Of a stretch of DNA of 64,000 bases, positions 1 through 8,447 are shown in pieces; positions within the stretch are counted from its first letter, which is position 1; each line of letters starts with the position of its first letter. The notes under the pieces were generated by a model that was not told where the DNA came from, made no database searches, and saw nothing but the letters and a program-made list of their open reading frames with translations. The DNA comes from Lysinibacillus fusiformis. GTDB taxonomy: Bacteria > Bacillota > Bacilli > Bacillales_A > Planococcaceae. The translations under genes were made by a program, and so were the position numbers. The DNA lies in the NCBI RefSeq assembly GCF_002845985.1, contig NZ_PDFK01000001.1:496001-560000 (forward strand). Reading direction: 5' to 3'.

Positions 1-103
1 CTTGCCTTAACATATTCAAGGAATCTCTTTCATTTTGGGGTCCATCATCTACACCGTATAATACATGTGCATGGAGATCAATCAGGATCATCACATCTTT
101 CAT
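1..103 (-). CDS. CpsB/YwqE-type PHP-domain tyrosine phosphatase, N-terminal fragment
   Basis: Only the first 34 codons are inside the window and the gene runs off the left edge. The visible start contains IDLHAHVLYGVDDGP, which matches the opening metal-binding motif (D-H-x-H ... G-x-D-D-G) of PHP-fold protein-tyrosine phosphatases of the CpsB/CapC/YwqE family. These act on capsule or exopolysaccharide tyrosine kinases. An in-frame TGA lies three codons upstream, so the start must be the ATG at 103 or the in-frame ATG at 91; neither has a strong ribosome binding site. In B. subtilis rny is followed by ymdB, so this neighbour differs. The family call rests on one short motif. Confidence 0.6.
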   Translation of the reverse strand, partial: MKDVMILIDLHAHVLYGVDDGPQNERDSLNMLRQ

Positions 104-171
104 CGTTAATCAAAATATAGCCTTGTTCTTTTTTATGATAAGAGCTCCTTAAACATGACTCTACTGAAAGT

Positions 172-211
172 AAAAAAGAGGCTCTCTAGATATGAATCTA
201 AAGAAACCTCT
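172..211 (-). terminator. Rho-independent terminator after rny
   Basis: An imperfect stem (AGAGG at 177-181 with CCTCT at 207-211, plus a TAGAT/ATCTA inner helix) is followed on the minus strand by a run of six T. It lies just after the rny stop codon. Confidence 0.75.
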
Positions 212-222
212 AACTTTCAATA

Positions 223-1782
223 TTATTTCGCGTACTCCACAGCACGTGTTTCGCGAATGACTGTTACTTTAATATGACCTGGATAGTCTAATTCTTCCTC
301 AATACGTTTGCGGATATCTCGCGCAAGACGATGGGAGGCTAAATCATCAATTTTTTCAGGTTGTACAATAATTCGAATTTCGCGTCCAGCTTGAATTGCA
401 TAAGATTTTTCTACGCCATCATAGCTTTCTGAAATTTCCTCTAACTTTTCAAGTCTGCGGATATAGTTTTCAAGTGTTTCACTACGTGCTCCTGGACGAG
501 CTGCTGATAATGCATCAGCTGCTGCGACTAATACCGCAATGACAGATGTTGCTTCTGTATCACCATGATGCGAAGCAATACTGTTAATAACGACTGGATG
601 TTCCTTATATTTCGTTGCTAATTCCACACCGATTTCAACGTGGCTACCTTCAACTTCATGGTCAATTGCTTTCCCAATATCATGTAATAAACCTGCGCGA
701 CGAGCTAATGCTACATCTTCACCAAGTTCAGCAGCAAGTAATCCTGCTAAATGTGCGACTTCAATTGAATGTTTTAGGACGTTTTGTCCATAGCTTGTAC
801 GATATTTCATGCGGCCTAAAATTTTCATTAAATCCGGATGTAAGTTATGAATACCAATTTCAAATGTAGTTTGCTCACCTGTTTCGCGAATTTGTTCATC
901 CACTTCACGACGAGCTTTTTCCACCATTTCCTCAATGCGAGCTGGATGAATGCGACCATCTTGTACAAGTTTTTCAAGTGCAAGTCGAGCCGTTTCACGA
1001 CGAATTGGGTCAAAGCCTGATAAAATAACGGCTTCTGGCGTATCATCAATAATTAAATCAATGCCTGTTAACGTTTCCAAAGTACGGATATTACGGCCTT
1101 CTCGACCAATAATACGACCTTTCATTTCATCATTCGGCAAGTTCACAACAGAGACAGTTGTTTCTGCTACGTGATCTGCAGCAAAGCGTTGTAGTGCTAA
1201 TGATAAAATTTCACGTGCTTTTTTATCTGAGTCTTCTTTTGCACGTGTTTCAGCTTCCTTCGTCATCACAGCTATATCAGTTGTCAGTTCTTTTTCTACT
1301 TCATTGAGGATAATTGATTTAGCTTCTTCTCTAGTTAAAGCAGAAATACGTTCTAACTCTGTTTTCTGTGATGCAACGAGCTCATCCACTTTGCTCTCCA
1401 TCTGTTCAATATGCTGTTGTCTTTCAGCTAGAGCTTGTTCTTTACGCTCTAAGCTTGCTTCTCTCTTATTTAGAGCATCATCCTTGCGATCAAGATTCTC
1501 TTCTCTTTGCAATAAACGGTTCTCTTGTTTTTGAAGTTCTAAACGACGTTCACGAATGTCATTTTCGGCTTCAGTACGAAATTTGTGAGTTTCATCTTTG
1601 GCTTCAAGTAGTGCTTCTTTCTTCATTGCCTCCGCTTCTCGTTTTCCTTCTTCAACGATTGTTTCAGCGACATGTTTAGCACCAGTGATTTTTGAGTCAT
1701 TCACTTTTTTCATGTAGATATAGCTAACAGCGGCACCAACGATGAGTCCAAGCAAAGCGGAGATGATAGTAATTCCATCCAT
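223..1782 (-). CDS. rny: Ribonuclease Y
   Basis: RNase Y is the membrane-anchored endoribonuclease that starts decay of many mRNAs in Firmicutes and partners with RNase J, PNPase and enolase. The 519-aa protein shows the family layout: one transmembrane segment at about residues 4-23, a long charged coiled coil to about 190, a KH domain with GREGRNIR at 227-234, and an HD domain with H367-D368 in [10 protein letters not shown]. Length agrees with the usual 515-520 aa. The ATG is preceded by AGGAGGTG at good spacing. The gene appears monocistronic, with a promoter about 290 bases upstream and its own terminator. PNPase and RNase J2 genes are also in this window, but not adjacent. Confidence 0.98.
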   Translation of the reverse strand: MDGITIISALLGLIVGAAVSYIYMKKVNDSKITGAKHVAETIVEEGKREAEAMKKEALLEAKDETHKFRTEAENDIRERRLELQKQENRLLQREENLDRKDDALNKREASLERKEQALAERQQHIEQMESKVDELVASQKTELERISALTREEAKSIILNEVEKELTTDIAVMTKEAETRAKEDSDKKAREILSLALQRFAADHVAETTVSVVNLPNDEMKGRIIGREGRNIRTLETLTGIDLIIDDTPEAVILSGFDPIRRETARLALEKLVQDGRIHPARIEEMVEKARREVDEQIRETGEQTTFEIGIHNLHPDLMKILGRMKYRTSYGQNVLKHSIEVAHLAGLLAAELGEDVALARRAGLLHDIGKAIDHEVEGSHVEIGVELATKYKEHPVVINSIASHHGDTEATSVIAVLVAAADALSAARPGARSETLENYIRRLEKLEEISESYDGVEKSYAIQAGREIRIIVQPEKIDDLASHRLARDIRKRIEEELDYPGHIKVTVIRETRAVEYAK

Positions 1783-2294
1783 ATGAACACCTCCTCTTGC
1801 TATTTGGGTATTACAGTTTCAGTCGGCGCATACATCTATGTCACTTTGGCAAAAATGTGCTAGATTTTACTTGTGCAAAATCCGTTTTATTAGCCAAAGC
1901 TTTCGCTTCATTCAGTAGGTGTTTAGACATCTATTGAAAAGGAACAACAACCACCCATAACAAGGAAATCTTAAAAAGTGTAATGTCCATTTCACTATAA
2001 ACATTTGCTAAATGAAGACAAAATGTACTGCCTATTTAAAGTCATAATTCAGAAATTATACATATTTAATTGTATAGCTAGCCTCAAACTCTGTCAAGGT
2101 TAGTCAGGCGTCTGCTCGCCCCATCGGATAAAAAAAAGTAAGTCCTATCCATTCAGTGAATTTTTTCCCTATTACTTTTACACTAGAAAAAAATTCACCT
2201 TCAAAACAATTACCATAAAAACAGTACATTAGAAATAACACGTCTAAGGCTTAGAGCCTCTCTCTTATTATGTGTAAAAATTGAAGATTATAGA
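1783..2294. other. Intergenic region between rny and recA: rny promoter and long leader
   Basis: About 0.5 kb without a credible gene. The part at 1783-2068 would be transcribed as the rny leader. The part upstream of the promoter holds an 11-bp inverted repeat (GTGAATTTTTT at 2156-2166 with its complement at 2188-2198) that has no flanking T-run. I see no conserved riboswitch core and no ORF with a ribosome binding site. Confidence 0.6.
2069..2097 (-). promoter_or_regulatory. SigA-type promoter of rny
   Basis: On the minus strand TTGACA (2097-2092) and TACAAT (2074-2069) are separated by exactly 17 bases, a near-consensus vegetative promoter. The predicted start near 2062 gives rny a 5' leader of about 280 bases. 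Confidence 0.75.
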
Positions 2295-2338
2295 CAAAAA
2301 AATGCATTGTCCCCTTAAATAAAGCGGGAACAATGCAA
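2295..2338 (-). terminator. Rho-independent terminator after recA
   Basis: GCATTGT (2304-2310) pairs with ACAATGC (2330-2336), extended by CCC/GGG, and is followed on the minus strand by a run of seven T. It lies just after the recA stop. Confidence 0.85.
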
Positions 2339-2342
2339 TCGT

Positions 2343-3407
2343 TTATTTTTCTTCTTCAAGAAGCAACATTAATTCGTCATCCATCTCTTCTTCATCATGT
2401 GCCGCAATTGTATAAGAAGAAGCCGCGATACCATAAGAAGCTCGAATTTTATTAGCGATTTCTTCTAAAACAGCTACATTTTCTTTTAAATACTGTTTAG
2501 CATTTTCTCGACCTTGACCTAGGCGTTCGTCACCATATGCATACCAAGAACCACTTTTTTGCACAATATCTAATTCTACACCTAAATCAACTGTTTCGCC
2601 TTCTTTAGAAATTCCTTCTCCATACATAATATCTACCTCAGCTGTACGGAAAGGTGGCGCTACTTTATTTTTAACAATTTTAATTTTTGTACGGTTACCA
2701 ACAATATCATTACCTTGTTTAATTGCTTCTGCACGACGCACTTCTAAACGGACAGAGCTATAGAATTTCAGCGCACGTCCACCTGGTGTTGTTTCTGGGT
2801 TTCCGAACATGACACCAATTTTTTCACGAATTTGGTTAATGAAAATAGCAATCGTTTTTGATTTATTAATCGAACCTGAAAGCTTACGTAATGCTTGAGA
2901 CATCAAACGTGCTTGTAAGCCGACATGAGAGTCACCCATATCGCCTTCAATTTCTGCTTTTGGCACTAAGGCAGCAACAGAGTCAATAACAATAATATCA
3001 ATAGCACCACTACGCACTAATGCTTCTGCAATTTCAAGTGCTTGCTCCCCTGTATCTGGCTGTGATAATAATAGCTCATCAATATTAACACCTAATTTTT
3101 GTGCATAGATTGGGTCTAATGCATGCTCTGCATCGATAAATGCTGCTTGTCCACCTGTTGCCTGCACTTCTGCAATAGCATGTAGAGCAACTGTTGTTTT
3201 ACCAGATGATTCAGGACCATATACTTCGATAATACGTCCACGTGGATAACCACCTACGCCTAATGCTGCATCAAGTGCTAGCGAACCACTTGAAGATGTC
3301 GCAATTTCTAAATCGGTTCTTTCACCAAGTTTCATGATGGAACCTTTACCAAAATTCTTTTCAATTTGTTTTAGAGCCTGTTCTAAGGCTGCTTTACGAT
3401 CACTCAT
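2343..3407 (-). CDS. recA: Recombinase RecA
   Basis: RecA forms filaments on single-stranded DNA, drives homologous recombination and repair, and stimulates LexA self-cleavage in the SOS response. The 354-aa protein carries Walker A GPESSGKT at 64-71, the RecA core and an acidic C-terminal tail rich in Glu and Asp, with normal family length. The ATG start has AGGAGG eight bases upstream. A LexA-like box and a candidate promoter lie upstream and a terminator follows, so it can be expressed separately from cinA, although the order cinA-recA is that of other Bacillaceae. Confidence 0.99.
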   Translation of the reverse strand: MSDRKAALEQALKQIEKNFGKGSIMKLGERTDLEIATSSSGSLALDAALGVGGYPRGRIIEVYGPESSGKTTVALHAIAEVQATGGQAAFIDAEHALDPIYAQKLGVNIDELLLSQPDTGEQALEIAEALVRSGAIDIIVIDSVAALVPKAEIEGDMGDSHVGLQARLMSQALRKLSGSINKSKTIAIFINQIREKIGVMFGNPETTPGGRALKFYSSVRLEVRRAEAIKQGNDIVGNRTKIKIVKNKVAPPFRTAEVDIMYGEGISKEGETVDLGVELDIVQKSGSWYAYGDERLGQGRENAKQYLKENVAVLEEIANKIRASYGIAASSYTIAAHDEEEMDDELMLLLEEEK

Positions 3408-3452
3408 TCATTTTCCTCCTTCGAAAACTGTTCACTGTTTTTATCTATCTCT

Positions 3453-3481
3453 ACTATACTTGTTTTTAAGAAAACGCGCAA
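3453..3481 (-). promoter_or_regulatory. Candidate recA promoter
   Basis: On the minus strand TTGCGC (3481-3476) and TATAGT (3458-3453) are spaced by 17 bases, about 50 bases upstream of the recA start. The -35 matches only three of six positions. The LexA-like box ends nine bases further upstream. Confidence 0.5.
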
Positions 3482-3489
3482 GAAAAAAG

Positions 3490-3503
3490 CGAACATTTAT
3501 TCG
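3490..3503 (-). promoter_or_regulatory. LexA (SOS) box upstream of recA
   Basis: On the minus strand the site reads CGAATAAATGTTCG. It fits the Gram-positive SOS consensus CGAAC-N4-GTTCG with one mismatch and has the arrangement seen before recA in Bacillus. It predicts DNA-damage induction of recA. Confidence 0.75.
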
Positions 3504-3565
3504 ATTTTTCTTCAAAATAAAAATTTGGATAGTTTTCCTCTACCCAAATTTCTATTTCACTCTAT

Positions 3566-4825
3566 TTAATATCGTTTTGTATAACCGCGTTCTTCTAAAA
3601 GCTGCATTAAATAATGACATGTAAATTTCACCGCACGTAGTCGATTTGTATTTCGCATGCCTGATAAATGCAGTAAATAAGTAAGTGGCTCCTCATCATT
3701 GATAGCAATACCAATCCAAACCGTACCTACTGGCTGGTGATCATGCGCTGTCGGACCAGCCTCTCCTGTAAGACCAATTCCAATATTAGTAGCAAACTTT
3801 TCGCGAACAGCACTTGCCATTGCCGCCGCACACTCACTGCTAACTACACCATGTGTATCAATTAATTCTTTTGAAATGCCAAGCTGTTTTATCTTTGCAT
3901 CAGCAGCATAGGTAACAACGCCACCAATCAGTGCATTGCCTACCCCAGGAATTTCCGCAAGCTCAGATTGAAATAACCCAGCTGTTAAACTTTCTGCGGC
4001 AGCAATGGTTAACTGATTATCAAGTAGCATTTCTACCGTTTTAGAGGCAAGAGAGTCGTCATCTACACCATATTGATAATCTCCCACAAGTGCCTGTATC
4101 TCAGCAACCTTTGTAGCTATAAGCTGTTGAGCTTCCTGCTCTGTAGCCGCTTTAGCTGTAACACGTAATGTTACTTCTCCATCAGAGGCAAGTGGGGCAA
4201 CTGTAGGATTTGTTTGGGCATCTAGAATATCTTGAACTCGTACTTCAAGCTCTGCTTCACCAATCCCATAGAAACGCATCACATGTGATGCAATGATCCC
4301 TCCATCATTAAGCATCGCAGCAAGCTTTGGTTTCGCTTCAAATTGAAACATAGGTTCCAGCTCTTTTGGTGGTCCTGGAAGTAAAATATAGGTGCGGTCA
4401 TTTTTTGTGAAAATCATACCTGGCGCCATTCCATGGTGGTTGGCTAGCACTTCACTGCCAGCTAAAATTAATGCCTGTTTCCGATTATTCTCCGTCATTG
4501 GACGTCCTCGTTTGGCAAAAAATTGCTCAATATACGTTAATGCTACATCATCAGACTCAAGCGAAACACCAAGATGACGAGCAATCGTTTCCTTCGTTAA
4601 ATCATCTTTCGTAGGTCCAAGTCCTCCCGAAAAAATAATTAAATCGGCACGAGTCTCCGCCACTTCAATAGCCTGTTCTAAACGTTTCGTATTATCGCCT
4701 ACTACAGTATGATAAAAAACGTTGATACCAAGCTCGGATAATTGACTTGAGATAAATCTCGCATTTGTATTCGTAATTTGACCTAATAATAGTTCTGAGC
4801 CAACCGCAAGAATTTCAGCATTCAT
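3566..4825 (-). CDS. cinA: CinA family protein (nicotinamide-nucleotide amidase)
   Basis: CinA-type proteins join an N-terminal MoaB/MogA-like (COG1058) domain to a C-terminal PncC domain that deamidates nicotinamide mononucleotide for NAD salvage. In naturally competent bacteria the gene is linked to competence and recA. The 419-aa sequence starts with the typical AEILAVGSELLLGQ and contains FSGGLGPTKDD in the first domain, then AAAESLTAGL and GLTGEAGP in the second. Both domains appear complete. It is preceded by pgsA at 17 bases and followed by the separately controlled recA, so it is probably the last gene of the ymfK-rodZ-pgsA-cinA operon. Confidence 0.95.
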   Translation of the reverse strand: MNAEILAVGSELLLGQITNTNARFISSQLSELGINVFYHTVVGDNTKRLEQAIEVAETRADLIIFSGGLGPTKDDLTKETIARHLGVSLESDDVALTYIEQFFAKRGRPMTENNRKQALILAGSEVLANHHGMAPGMIFTKNDRTYILLPGPPKELEPMFQFEAKPKLAAMLNDGGIIASHVMRFYGIGEAELEVRVQDILDAQTNPTVAPLASDGEVTLRVTAKAATEQEAQQLIATKVAEIQALVGDYQYGVDDDSLASKTVEMLLDNQLTIAAAESLTAGLFQSELAEIPGVGNALIGGVVTYAADAKIKQLGISKELIDTHGVVSSECAAAMASAVREKFATNIGIGLTGEAGPTAHDHQPVGTVWIGIAINDEEPLTYLLHLSGMRNTNRLRAVKFTCHYLMQLLEERGYTKRY

Positions 4826-4842
4826 GATTCACAAGACCTTTC

Positions 4843-5421
4843 TTATTTAGACTCAAGTAAAACACGTCGATTTAGATAGAAATAATCCCACCCAGACCAA
4901 AGCGTAAAGAACAATGCAATATAGAGCATGATCGTATCAAATGGAATACCAAACAGTGTAAAGATTGTATTGTGTAAAAGAGCAGCTGCAATCGCTACAA
5001 TTTGTGCCCAAGTTTTGATTTTACCGAGCTGATTAGCAGCAACAACTTCTCCCTCACCTGCCAAAATCAAACGTAAGCCAGTTACGGCAAATTCACGGCT
5101 AATAATAATGATGATTACCCAGGCAGGTGCCATATCAAGTTCTACCATTAAAATGAAGGCTGCTGAAACCAGTAATTTATCAGCTAAGGGATCTAAAAAT
5201 TTCCCAAATGTTGTCACAAGATTATACTTACGTGCATAATAACCATCCACCCAATCTGTTGTTGAAGCAAAGATAAAAATAAGTGCACCTATAAAATGGT
5301 GGATCGGCATCTCAGCGCCAAATAGTGTCAAAGTTCCCCAGCCGAAATCAAACATCATCACAATGACAAAAAATGGAATAAGCAAAATTCGAGAGATGGT
5401 AATTTTATTTGGAATGTTCAT
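4843..5421 (-). CDS. pgsA: CDP-diacylglycerol--glycerol-3-phosphate 3-phosphatidyltransferase
   Basis: PgsA makes phosphatidylglycerol phosphate, the committed step to the main anionic membrane lipid. The protein shows the CDP-alcohol phosphotransferase motif D-G-x2-A-R-x8-G-x3-D-x3-D as DGYYARKY...FGKFLDPLADK, and several membrane segments. I place the start at MNIPNKITISRI (192 aa), because AAAGGTG lies before this ATG while the in-frame ATG six codons upstream has no ribosome binding site. It sits between rodZ and cinA, the usual order in Bacillus. Confidence 0.96.
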   Translation of the reverse strand: MNIPNKITISRILLIPFFVIVMMFDFGWGTLTLFGAEMPIHHFIGALIFIFASTTDWVDGYYARKYNLVTTFGKFLDPLADKLLVSAAFILMVELDMAPAWVIIIIISREFAVTGLRLILAGEGEVVAANQLGKIKTWAQIVAIAAALLHNTIFTLFGIPFDTIMLYIALFFTLWSGWDYFYLNRRVLLESK

Positions 5422-5449
5422 TTTTCTAACACCTTTCATGATGAAAGAA

Positions 5450-5473
5450 AGTAGCCATCACCTGATGACTACT
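5450..5473 (-). terminator. Weak hairpin between rodZ and pgsA
   Basis: An 11-bp stem (AGTAGCCATCA at 5450-5460 with TGATGACTACT at 5463-5473, one G-U pair) overlaps the rodZ stop and is followed by a T-rich but interrupted tail. It may lower read-through into pgsA or protect the mRNA end. Confidence 0.4.
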
Positions 5474-6389
5474 GTTCTTTATTGAAATTGATGACGATAT
5501 TTTGCGTTACAATCTGCTGTGCATACGGTAGAAGTTCGTCATTAATATAGATTTTAGCCTGCGTTGAATTACCAAGACGGACACGTACATAGTTTTGTGT
5601 TGTAGCATCAAACTCAACTACTTCTCCAGCATTATAGACACGTGTGTCCGTTAATAATTCTTGTTGCTGTTGGTTGCGAATACCCACAAATGTAGGACCT
5701 GATACTTCGATTTTAATTTTCATTGTATCTGTACCTGTTAAGGTATAAGAAGTCGTCGCCCCATCCGCCTCAACCGTCCCCGCGGAAATTGTTTGCTTCA
5801 TCTCTTCTGTTTGATCTGTTTGATCTTCATCAGTTGGTGTTTCCTCTGTAGAGTTTGTATCTTCTTTATCTTTTTTCTGTGCATCTTTATTTTCTTTGTC
5901 TTTTTTATCCTTTTCACTATCAATTGGTTGAATATTAGTATCATATTCCATTTCAGGAGTAGTATTTTCTACTTCGCTTGTCCCTGAACTATTTTTAGAT
6001 TGCCATAGTATCCATATGGCCACAATGATTACAACGATAAATAAAGCTACAATGATTTTTGGCATAGCCTCCATCATTTTATTCGAAGGGCCTTTCGTAA
6101 CTTTTCTTCTACTTGGACTATTCGTCATCGATTGACTTACTTGGTCATTTGGAGTACTCGGTAGTTCTTTTTTATAAGTCTCTAAAATTTCCTCTGCGTT
6201 CAAACCAACAGCTTCTGCATACTGCTTAATAAAAGCTCGTACATAAAACGAACCAGGCATAATGGAATAATTGCCTTCTTCAATTCCTACTAAATAACGC
6301 TTTTGAATTTTCGTTATTTCTTGTAAATCGTCTAAGCTGTAGCCTTTAGACAGTCTCGCCTCTTTCAGTCGAGTACCTAATTCTGCCAC
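5469..6389 (-). CDS. rodZ: RodZ-like cytoskeletal helix-turn-helix membrane protein (YmfM)
   Basis: RodZ links the MreB cytoskeleton to the elongation machinery and so affects cell shape. The 306-aa protein has a Cro-like helix-turn-helix in the first ~70 residues (AELGTRLKEAR...IQKRYLVGIEEGNY), a single transmembrane helix near residues 115-135, a very acidic and lysine-rich linker, and an outer DUF4115 domain. The start is the GTG at 6389, placed by AGGTG six bases upstream. It sits between ymfK and pgsA as in B. subtilis (ymfM). Confidence 0.93.
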   Translation of the reverse strand: MAELGTRLKEARLSKGYSLDDLQEITKIQKRYLVGIEEGNYSIMPGSFYVRAFIKQYAEAVGLNAEEILETYKKELPSTPNDQVSQSMTNSPSRRKVTKGPSNKMMEAMPKIIVALFIVVIIVAIWILWQSKNSSGTSEVENTTPEMEYDTNIQPIDSEKDKKDKENKDAQKKDKEDTNSTEETPTDEDQTDQTEEMKQTISAGTVEADGATTSYTLTGTDTMKIKIEVSGPTFVGIRNQQQQELLTDTRVYNAGEVVEFDATTQNYVRVRLGNSTQAKIYINDELLPYAQQIVTQNIVINFNKEQ

Positions 6390-6414
6390 TAATAACACCT
6401 ACTTTAACATCAAA

Positions 6415-7203
6415 TTAAAAATTAAATCCTCCAAATGAATCGGATTCGGACATGTGATTTTTTTCCATTATTTCATAAGTAATTTCTTCATCCGTGTGAT
6501 GACGTAATTCAATGATATAATCAAAATCCTCTATTTTATATTCTGAATGCTGCACAAACATATCTGGATGCTCAACAACTTTAATGCAAGGCATATTCAT
6601 CATTTCACGCACTAATTGCAAATGTCGCTCATCAGATGAACGCCGAGTCACAATACCATCTAAAATAAAAATATTGTTACGACTAAATTCGTCTCCCACA
6701 AGTTTATTACGAACAGTTTGTTTAATCATTGTAGACGATAAGAAAATCCATTTTTTATTGGCACAAACACTTGCAGCTACAATGGATTCAGTTTTTCCAA
6801 CGCGTGGCATACCACGAATACCAATTAGCTTATGTCCTTCTTTTTTAAAAAGCTCTGCCATAAAATCGACTAAAATACCAAGTTCGTCTCTTACGAAGTG
6901 GAAAGTGTTTTTTTCGTCTGCATCTCGAGGAATATAACGACCATGCCGAATAGCTAGGCGGTCACGAAGTTTTGGTTGTCGAAATTTGGTTACGTTAATA
7001 TGTTCCATTGTCGAAACAATTGTACGAAAACGTTCAATCGCCTCATCATTGTCTGTATGCACTAACATACCACGTCGGTCCTCATCGACACCATTTATTG
7101 ATATAATATTGACACGAAGCATCCCTAAAAGTGAAGCAATATCTCCTAATAATCCAGGGCGATTCACCTGAATTTCATATTCAAAGTACCAATCGCTCAA
7201 CAC
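6415..7203 (-). CDS. ymfK: YmfK family protein (DUF3388), ACT-like domain plus P-loop-like motif
   Basis: This 262-aa conserved Bacillaceae protein has no established function that I know of. The first ~75 residues look like an ACT regulatory domain (YEIQVNRPGLLGDIASLLG...INGVDEDRRG). The centre has a Walker-A-like GMPRVGKTES, which hints at nucleotide binding. The GTG start is preceded by GGAAGGGAACG. It appears to be the first gene of a ymfK-rodZ-pgsA-cinA operon, with a candidate promoter upstream. Its fixed place beside rodZ and pgsA suggests an envelope link, but that is only context. Confidence 0.85.
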   Translation of the reverse strand: MLSDWYFEYEIQVNRPGLLGDIASLLGMLRVNIISINGVDEDRRGMLVHTDNDEAIERFRTIVSTMEHINVTKFRQPKLRDRLAIRHGRYIPRDADEKNTFHFVRDELGILVDFMAELFKKEGHKLIGIRGMPRVGKTESIVAASVCANKKWIFLSSTMIKQTVRNKLVGDEFSRNNIFILDGIVTRRSSDERHLQLVREMMNMPCIKVVEHPDMFVQHSEYKIEDFDYIIELRHHTDEEITYEIMEKNHMSESDSFGGFNF

Positions 7204-7251
7204 ACTCGTTCCCTTCCTATTAGTTAACGTAAAAAATCCTTTATAAGTTCC

Positions 7252-7280
7252 ATCATAGCTGATTTTTTATGTAATGGAAA
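7252..7280 (-). promoter_or_regulatory. Candidate promoter of ymfK-rodZ-pgsA-cinA
   Basis: TTTCCA (7280-7275) and TATGAT (7257-7252) with a 17-base spacer on the minus strand, downstream of the ymfJ terminator and about 50 bases upstream of ymfK. Confidence 0.5.
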
Positions 7281-7384
7281 GTTAGAATACATGGAATTAC
7301 GGCGTTATTTACTAATTTTTTTTGATGCATGTAGATTAGGCTTACATACGTTCCCTTTTTCGTAGATAAATAGCTTTTTTATAT

Positions 7385-7414
7385 AGAAAAAAGAGGAGAT
7401 TGGCTCTCCTCTTT
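7385..7414 (-). terminator. Rho-independent terminator after ymfJ
   Basis: GAGGAGA pairs with TCTCCTC across a short loop and is followed by six T on the minus strand, directly after the ymfJ stop. It closes the ymfF-ymfH-ymfI-ymfJ operon. Confidence 0.85.
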
Positions 7415-7417
7415 TAT

Positions 7418-7675
7418 TTACTGCACATGCTTATTTTGTACAAGCTTAATGACACAATTCGCTAATGCATGCTTCTCATCTTCAGAGGCAACGCCCCATA
7501 AATCCGACAGCACTCGCTCTTGTTCGTTTTTAGGATCGACATTTGTCGCTAAATATTCCCCAATTTGGACAGCAGCCGTTTGAATCATTTTCTTCGGCAT
7601 ACCACTCGATTCAGCTTGCATAACGTTTTGTCCTAAAAACGATGTCCATTTTTGCCAGTTTTCTAAAATGGTCAT
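7418..7675 (-). CDS. ymfJ: YmfJ family protein (DUF3243)
   Basis: A small (85 aa) conserved Bacillaceae protein of unknown function, opening with MTILENWQKW. I use the ATG at 7675 because it has GGAGGAGG just upstream; the longer in-frame extension has no ribosome binding site and is not conserved in character. It is the last gene of the ymfF-H-I-J set, followed by a clear terminator. The family (DUF3243) and the position match ymfJ of B. subtilis. Confidence 0.88.
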   Translation of the reverse strand: MTILENWQKWTSFLGQNVMQAESSGMPKKMIQTAAVQIGEYLATNVDPKNEQERVLSDLWGVASEDEKHALANCVIKLVQNKHVQ

Positions 7676-7718
7676 ATTTCCTCCTCCTTTACACATGTAG
7701 TATGTGCAAAAAAGAATA

Positions 7719-8447
7719 TTATATGTACCAACCGCCATTTAATCGTATGATTTGTCCTGTCACATAATCTGCTTTACCAGACAAATAAAAACGTACCATT
7801 TCAGCTACATCCTTTGTCTGACCAATGGTACCTAAAGGAATATCTTCTAAAATATAATTAAGTTCTTCTTGATTTAAATGGCTGTTCATTGACGTATTTA
7901 TAAACCCTGGAGCAACAGCATTTACTCGAATACGGGATAGTGCCGCTTCTTTTGCATAGGATTTGACAAAAGCATGTTGTGCTCCCTTAACGGTTGCATA
8001 AAGTGCCTCACCCGCTGAGCCAGCCTCTCCCCAAATGGAGCCAATGAATAATACATAGCTCACCTCATGCTTACGCAGTTTCTCAGATAGTAAAGCTGTC
8101 AGTCGCATTGGATTTTGAACGTGGACACGCCATAAAGCATCCATATCCTCCACTGTTGTATCTTCGAGCAGCGAATAATGTGCCTGCCCATTTGCAAAGA
8201 CAATGGCCTGCACATTAAAAATTTGCGCGGCTACCATTTCCGCTCCTGTTAAAATAGAAAAATCCCCCTGCACAAGCATAAACTCTTGTGCAGGGAAGGT
8301 TTTAGAAAGCGAATCACATAATTTATGTGCCGCATTTTTATTATTCGAATAATGCACATAGATGGACCATCCATCTTCTGCAAGACTTTGACAAATGGCA
8401 CGACCAATCTCACCTGATGCGCCTAAAACAAGGGCAAATTTTTTCAC
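7719..8447 (-). CDS. ymfI: Short-chain dehydrogenase YmfI (EF-P 5-aminopentanone reductase)
   Basis: YmfI of B. subtilis reduces the 5-aminopentanone group on elongation factor P, completing the modification that lets EF-P relieve ribosome stalling at polyproline. The 242-aa protein has the NADP-binding GASGEIG at 9-15 and the catalytic set S137, Y150 and K154 (LYATVK), all expected for the SDR family. It starts with GTG overlapping the ymfH stop by four bases (GTGA), so the two are translationally coupled. Synteny with ymfH/ymfJ supports the specific name; sequence alone supports only a general SDR. Confidence 0.9.
   Translation of the reverse strand: MKKFALVLGASGEIGRAICQSLAEDGWSIYVHYSNNKNAAHKLCDSLSKTFPAQEFMLVQGDFSILTGAEMVAAQIFNVQAIVFANGQAHYSLLEDTTVEDMDALWRVHVQNPMRLTALLSEKLRKHEVSYVLFIGSIWGEAGSAGEALYATVKGAQHAFVKSYAKEAALSRIRVNAVAPGFINTSMNSHLNQEELNYILEDIPLGTIGQTKDVAEMVRFYLSGKADYVTGQIIRLNGGWYI

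Noticed and set aside
3421-3434. Second LexA-like site near the recA start
   Set aside because: The spacing between the half sites is one base short of the consensus.
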